In this document: one piece after another, positions 58,976 to 64,000 of the stretch | How positions within the stretch are numbered: the stretch's first letter is position 1 | Layout: each line of letters begins with the position of its first letter | From: Ectocarpus siliculosus | Lineage: Eukaryota; Sar; Phaeophyceae; Ectocarpales; Ectocarpaceae | Direction of reading: 5' to 3' | DNA length: 64,000 nt | Assembly (NCBI GenBank): GCA_000310025.1 | Contig: FN649728.1 | Span: 186,001-250,000 of the forward strand | Program-made: the position numbers and the translations under genes | The notes under the pieces: generated by a model | What the model saw: only the letters and a program-made list of their open reading frames with translations | Told to the model about the DNA's origin: nothing | The model's database searches: none

Positions 58976-60217
58976 ATATCTCTCGTTCCCTCCCGCCCTC
59001 TCTCTCGTTATCTCTCTCTCTTTCTTCCACCATCCCTTACCCAGTCACTATCCCCAGTCAACATCTAACCACAAAGGTGAACCCCTATCTTACCAACATT
59101 CATATCTTCGAACATGCACGTACCTTCCCGACCATGAACCGCTACTACCGAGGTGCCCTGCGTCCACAAGCCCCCCCGACAGTTTCTCCCTACGTGTATG
59201 TCAGAATACTGCGCCACGGAAAAAACGGCACGCGAGAAGAGCAACCCCCATGTTTTGCGATTATATGGCACCAGCCCAGAATATCCAGTAACATCGGGTT
59301 GTCTTCTAGATGCTTGGTCATCGAGAGGCGTACTTAAATATAGCCTTCCTAAAATACACCACATCCCGACACACACCACTCCCATAACCAATACATATGT
59401 TTACCCCTCACACACAAACGATGATATCCTCCCTGCACGGTGGAAGAGAACCGAACGTCCCCTATCTAGCGTTGTGCATGTATGTAGTCTAGGGATCGAA
59501 CGTCCATTGCAGTACCAAGATGTGGTGCATCAAGAACGCGTCCGTATCTCCCCTACCGCTCATGTACCCAGGTGTGGCCATCCTGGTACTTTACCCCATC
59601 GAAAACGAGCTCATCCTCACGTGAAACGTTTCGGTGAACGGCGGGCTGGGGTTGTCGTTGTCTCTCGCTCTCTGATAAATTCAAAAGCCTTGCTTTGCTT
59701 TCATCTCAACGGATTCAGAAGGGGGAATTTACAAGGCCCTCCGCACGTCTGAGTCGAAGAACGGAGGGGCATTCTTGGCAACGAAGCTGGGTCCTGAGGG
59801 TCGTTTGACTCTGTTTCTCGGTACAGGAAGCACAAACCGTACGACTTTTCAGCGTTGATTGCACCACACGATTCCGGCCATCTACCGTCGAGGCTTCGTT
59901 TCGCAAGGGACACAAACTCACGTGCGTCATTCTCCAGGATACTATTTTTTCCACTTGAGCTCGAAAAATCAGTTACGGTTACGGAGTGTGAAGCGTTCCT
60001 AACTTGTGTTCGAAAATTGGTTGTATGCTATCCCTGAAAACCATCGGCCTGCCTGCTTTGTTGTATGAATCGGGCCCGTTCAAAAAATCGTCATCAAAAC
60101 GTGAGTGGCAAATCACCAACACAGCTGCAGGACAATACTGAAAGGCGACCATTCGTTCCAGAACCAAAAGACCACGAGAGACGAATGGACTTGAACCCTT
60201 ACGATCAGCCTCAACCT
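55149..60217. other. Convergent intergenic region between genes 4 and 5
   Basis: About 5 kb without an exon that I can support. It contains poly-G runs (about 57747-57760 and 58251-58278) and a long (CT)n array at 58904-58971. Frames at 56906-57181 and 57325-57861 are protein-like in parts but have no recognised motif or splice context. The first few hundred bases are probably the transporter 3' UTR. Confidence 0.5.
58904..58971. repeat. (CT)n microsatellite, ~34 units
   Basis: Uninterrupted CT dinucleotides, followed by further CT-rich sequence to about 59030. The Leu/Ser frames through it are artefacts of the repeat. Confidence 0.95.
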
Positions 60218-60450
60218 CTACTCTCCGTTGCCCTCATTGGCACCATCGTTGGTGGTGGTGGTAGCGATGGAGGTAGCGCTGTTGTTGCCTTCGTTGTCAT
60301 TCTCGTTATCGTTGGCGCAGGCAGTGGCCGTGTCGTTGTTGTCGTTGTTGTTGTCCTCCTGGTCGGTGTTGATGTTGTCGTCGTTGTTGCTGCTGGTGTC
60401 GTCGTTGTCGGTGGTGTCGTTGTCGTTGCCGTTGCCGATGTCGTTGTCGA

Positions 60451-60530
<80 letters not shown>

Positions 60531-60550
60531 CCGTTGCCGATGTCGTTGTC

Positions 60551-60594
<44 letters not shown>

Positions 60595-63500
60595 CGTTGT
60601 CGGTAGTGTCGTTGTCGTTGTCGTTGTCGTCGCTTAGGTCTTTGTTGTCGTTGTCGCCGTTGTGGTCGATGTTGTTGCCGCCGTCGTTGACGATGTCACC
60701 GCGGTTGTCGTTGCTGGTGTTTTGGGCGCTACCGGAATTGGTAATCTCCGTGGTCCTTCCGCGGGTGTTGGGCCTTGCGCTCCAGTCTCGCTGCCACCCG
60801 AAAAGGTGTGAAAATCGTAGCGAGAGAGGCAAGATCGAAGAAATATCACGATGTGTTGATCCCTCTTCTGGACATCGATGTTTTCGGCTTGAACTTGTGG
60901 CAGTAGCCGTCTTACTGAAGTGCACAATCGCGCAAAACACGACAGGAATTTCAAGGTAATGTAGGCCAAGCATCGATATCGCGTTATTTCCTATGCTTGA
61001 AAGTCAAGACATTCAGGTTGTACCCGCTCTCCATTGTTAGATGTATCACGATAAACTCACTCAAAATCGTGCCAATATCGCACTTGACAGTGAAAGAGGA
61101 TTTGTAGTCTCGTATTGTATGTCTTGCGCGGCGGAATCCCAACATTTGATGGGGAGGAATCTACGTGTTTAACGAAGGTTCATGAAGCATCATGGCAACT
61201 CACCAGGCGACGGGTTTCCTCGTCGGCGACGACCGCTTCCCTCAGGGCCATGTAGACTTGGCCGTCCTCGTCTTGGCCTTGGCGAACCTTAATGACGCTT
61301 CTGCACACCCACCAGGAACGAAAACAGACGAAGTTTAGATACCGCTACCGAAAACGACCAACGAGTATGAGCAACAAGCACTCCGATGCAGAGCGCTGGA
61401 GTCGGATGGTCTCTGCTTCGCGGTATAGAAATAAAAAAAAGACCATAGCCCCAAATAAGCTCTAGGAAGCAAGCATCAAGGGAAATGATTGCTTCAAGCA
61501 AACTACAGCGACCGAATTGCACCAATCGTAGAGCGGTCAGGCGGCCAGTCGCAGGATTTGGACAAGAACACTGCGGGTTGTCCGTGATATCTGGCCGGCA
61601 GAGACACCACAGGAATCAAGGCCTAGACTATTTGTATGTGACCGGCCCAACAAAAGCTAAAAAACAGATTAAGGTGTAAAAGAGTCATGGGAAACGCAAG
61701 GGGGGAATCGTATGTATCAACCGTAGCGTTGAACCCCCTTTGACATGCGTCACTGGTGGCATGCCTTGAAATCTGAATCGCGTGGAAACACACCGAATTC
61801 GGGGGGCGGTCCCTGCGATGCGTTAGTACCTACCCCAAGCAATACACTACATTCTCTTAGTTCCGAGATGGTATGATGTGTGCATACCGTCAAAGACGAC
61901 ATACAAAACGCGACGGACACAAGCACACCGCTGCGAAACCTTGGTTTTCGGGTGACGCATGTGGTGGGAGACTTAACTGTCAAATTCGCTTACCTCCTCT
62001 GAACCTCCTGCCGAAGCCTGTCCATCTGGCGATGGATGTAGGACACCTGTCGAGAACAAACAAAGATTGGGCATCGCGTTGGGGTCGAAAGAGTAGGGCT
62101 TCCTTCGGGGAAAGGTTGGTTGTTGAGACACTGGTCGAGGTACGTGGGTGAACACTCACTACCGATGTGTGTTCTCTGTTGAAGTGTTTCCCGTGTGACG
62201 TCGACAGGTTTTTAAGTTGTTTGGGTCCTTGCGTGATGCTTGTATGTAGCATAATACCGCAATTTTGACGCGGTCAGATGTTACTGACAACGACGCACGT
62301 GCATGACCCAGCCAACGAGTGTCGCGGAGAAGGGAGCCTGGTTGGAAATGAATTGCCAGAGCTTGAGGAGGGCAGCAGAAGGATCGAGCCAGGCGCGGTG
62401 AATAGACCACGCGATGACGCCCATCACGACGAAAGGGTTGCAAATCACCTACAATAGCATACACGTTCACGAATTGCGCGTTCGCAGCGGACAACGGCGA
62501 GGGAAGGTATGAGTTCGCAGCGGAGAAGGAACGACACCTGTCTTTGTTGATCTCGACGTGTGGTTTTTTCTATTCAGAATGAGAGTTGCGGGGGACTCCG
62601 GAAGAAAAAATCAGCTTCAACTTCTGACGGTCATATTCAGAAGCGCTTTGCAAGCTTAAGTACTGCAACAAAACGACGAGAAAAAATGTTCATGTTCCAC
62701 GTGTGCTCAGAAGAGAGCTAGGGTCGACGAACATGGACTACGTCTTTCTCAGAGCCTGAAAAGGAGCCCCGGGGGCTTGTTCGAGAATAATCCCTCTGCA
62801 ACAGGGGTAAAAGGAACGCTGACGGAGACGTTGTCTTGCACCACCGGGGTGCTTTGAAAGGTAGGCGGTCTTGCATTACATGGGCAAAATATGTCTGTTC
62901 TGCCAAAAACCAAAGTGAGGTGGTCCACACGTACCATGGCGACAAAAGCAAACATGACGGCCAACGACGACGACGACGACAACACCAACATTCATCATCA
63001 ACATTATCAACAACAATCAAAACATACAACAACAGCTAATGCCGTGTCTTACCACCACGATCGCCGGAGGCAGCCAAGACTCGGCCCACGAGAAAAGGGG
63101 CACGGTTGGTTCCCAGTAGAACAGGCCGACCACGAGCCAAGCGATAGTGCCAACGCAACAAGTGATCACAGCAAGAAGGTAGCACATCCAGTAGACAACG
63201 GTGGACACGACGCGCACCAAGCCTTGCAGGGTGGCGATCATGCTGCGCTTGTAGTGTTTCTTCGAGCAGCTGGCCAGACGTGGATGTTGCCGTTTGGTGT
63301 TTTGCACAAACCCAGGGGAGGGGGCGGTGGTTGAATGGCGCACATGCGCGGGGTGCATGAGTCAACGCACCCGCTCAACGGAGTAAAAAATGAACGGTGT
63401 GCGAGTGGGCATTTGTCGGAAGTAAGGCCACCTATTGTAGAACCTTGCATTGGATGCGTTTGCTGTCGAAAAAATGGGACCAAGATTGATACCGTCGGCG

Positions 63501-63981
63501 CGGTCGATTGTCAATCTCCATGCTTATCGACTGTTTGCTTGTTTGATTTCCAGAGAAAGGCGTTCTCCTTGTTCTACATGTTCGGCTGAATGGTTGCAAA
63601 GGGTGGAAGATCTCGTACACTGTGTCGAGAAAACCCTTTGCCTTGAAAAGCAACAAATCGATGTACCAGAACATGGACGTGTGCTGGAATTGACATGTGA
63701 TAGTTCTGGGCGTATGTGAATGTTTGGTTCGAAACATCTCCGCCATTCCCCTCAATTAGGGAACGTGGGGAGGATTCATCGAAACATGAATACAAGATTG
63801 CTTGCAAAAAGCACGAAACGCCAAAATGACAGTACATCCGACAAGAAGTGCCGAGTACCTCTGACAGCCCTCCTGGGCTACGGCGCATACGACGTGACAA
63901 GATCCCTCAGCGGGCGTGTTCTTCTTCTTGAAGAGGCCCTTCCCGACGGAGCACGACTCGAAACAAAGTTCGTAGACGTCG
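60218..63981 (-). CDS. Gene 5 (5'-partial): Cys-rich multi-span membrane protein, function unknown
   Basis: The N-terminus lies beyond the right edge. Exons in coding order: 63981-63859, 63269-63053, 62448-62308, 62046-61994, 61300-61204, then 60910-60218. All phases match. The first visible exon is Cys-rich (LCFESCSVGKGLF, CHVVCAVAQEGCQSC), followed by a basic patch (SKKHYKRSM) and hydrophobic helices (VVYWMCYLLAVITCCVGTIA, WLPPAIVVVICNPFVVMGVI). A cytosolic helix follows (SYIHRQMDRLRQEVQR), then KVRQGQDEDGQVYMALREA. At 60917 two acceptors 4 nt apart (CAGTAAG) are possible. The first gives an immediate stop after ...EETRRL. The second opens a 230-codon Asn/Asp-rich tail made from a hexanucleotide repeat. 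I recognise no family. Confidence 0.68.
60310..60680. repeat. (TTGTCG)n hexanucleotide repeat
   Basis: Degenerate to perfect TTGTCG units, densest from about 60430 to 60600, read on the minus strand as alternating Asn-Asp codons. All frames on both strands are open across it, so openness alone is no evidence for translation. It may form the tail of gene 5 if the downstream acceptor at 60911 is used. Confidence 0.9.
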
Positions 63982-64000
63982 CTGCAGGAACCGAGGGAAT

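Noticed and set aside
60065-60959. Long plus-strand frames of Val or Leu/Ser repeats
   Set aside because: They are readings of the (TTGTCG)n repeat on the other strand and frames, with no splice or family evidence.
62749-62850. Extra exon in gene 5 (frame with STPVVQDNVSVSVPFTPVAE)
   Set aside because: No acceptor or GT donor fits the required phase 0, and joining 63053 directly to 62448 gives a continuous hydrophobic helix.

Overview
The window is nuclear DNA of an intron-rich eukaryote, most likely a brown alga (Phaeophyceae) or a close stramenopile relative. This is inferred from many short exons joined by GT-AG introns of 0.1-5 kb, coding exons rich in Ala/Gly/Ser/Pro/Gln runs, neighbouring genes on alternating strands, and gene families typical of a photosynthetic alga. 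There are no operons, ribosome-binding sites or CRISPR arrays. No database search was possible. Gene models were built by hand from splice signals, reading-frame continuity and family resemblance; in each complete model the exon lengths sum to a multiple of three.

Layout. (1) 1189-10288, minus: a ~1,714-residue Ser/Arg/Pro-rich protein with a long coiled coil split over several small exons. (2) 10779-27355, plus: a ~1,594-residue protein with an N-terminal Sec14/CRAL-TRIO (BCH-like) domain and a C-terminal RhoGAP domain, the domain order of animal p50RhoGAP/ARHGAP1, separated by a low-complexity linker of about 1,000 residues. (3) 32892-40064, minus: a ~320-residue protein starting Met-Gly-Cys (probable lipid anchor), with one hydrophobic segment, a coiled coil and an acidic tail. 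(4) 40396-55148, plus: a complete 550-residue ammonium transporter in 14 exons, with the conserved pore residues and an unusual coiled-coil C-terminal tail. (5) About 60218 to beyond the right edge, minus: a 5'-truncated membrane protein with a Cys-rich stretch and at least two or three membrane helices.

Genes 1/2 and 3/4 are divergent pairs whose start codons lie only about 490 and 331 bp apart, so each pair probably shares a bidirectional promoter. Genes 2/3 and 4/5 converge on gene-poor stretches of about 5 kb that probably hold 3' UTRs and repeats. Introns carry mobile-element traces: two TA-flanked terminal-inverted-repeat elements of MITE type, a gag-like ORF with a CCCH knuckle antisense in intron 1 of the transporter, a 5 x 38 bp minisatellite, and hairpin-rich DNA. 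The genes do not form one pathway. Genes 2 and 3 look like membrane-associated signalling or scaffold proteins, and gene 4 is ammonium uptake. The most unusual features are the linker and internal Sec14 insertion of gene 2, the coiled-coil tail of the transporter, and three apparent GC-AG introns.
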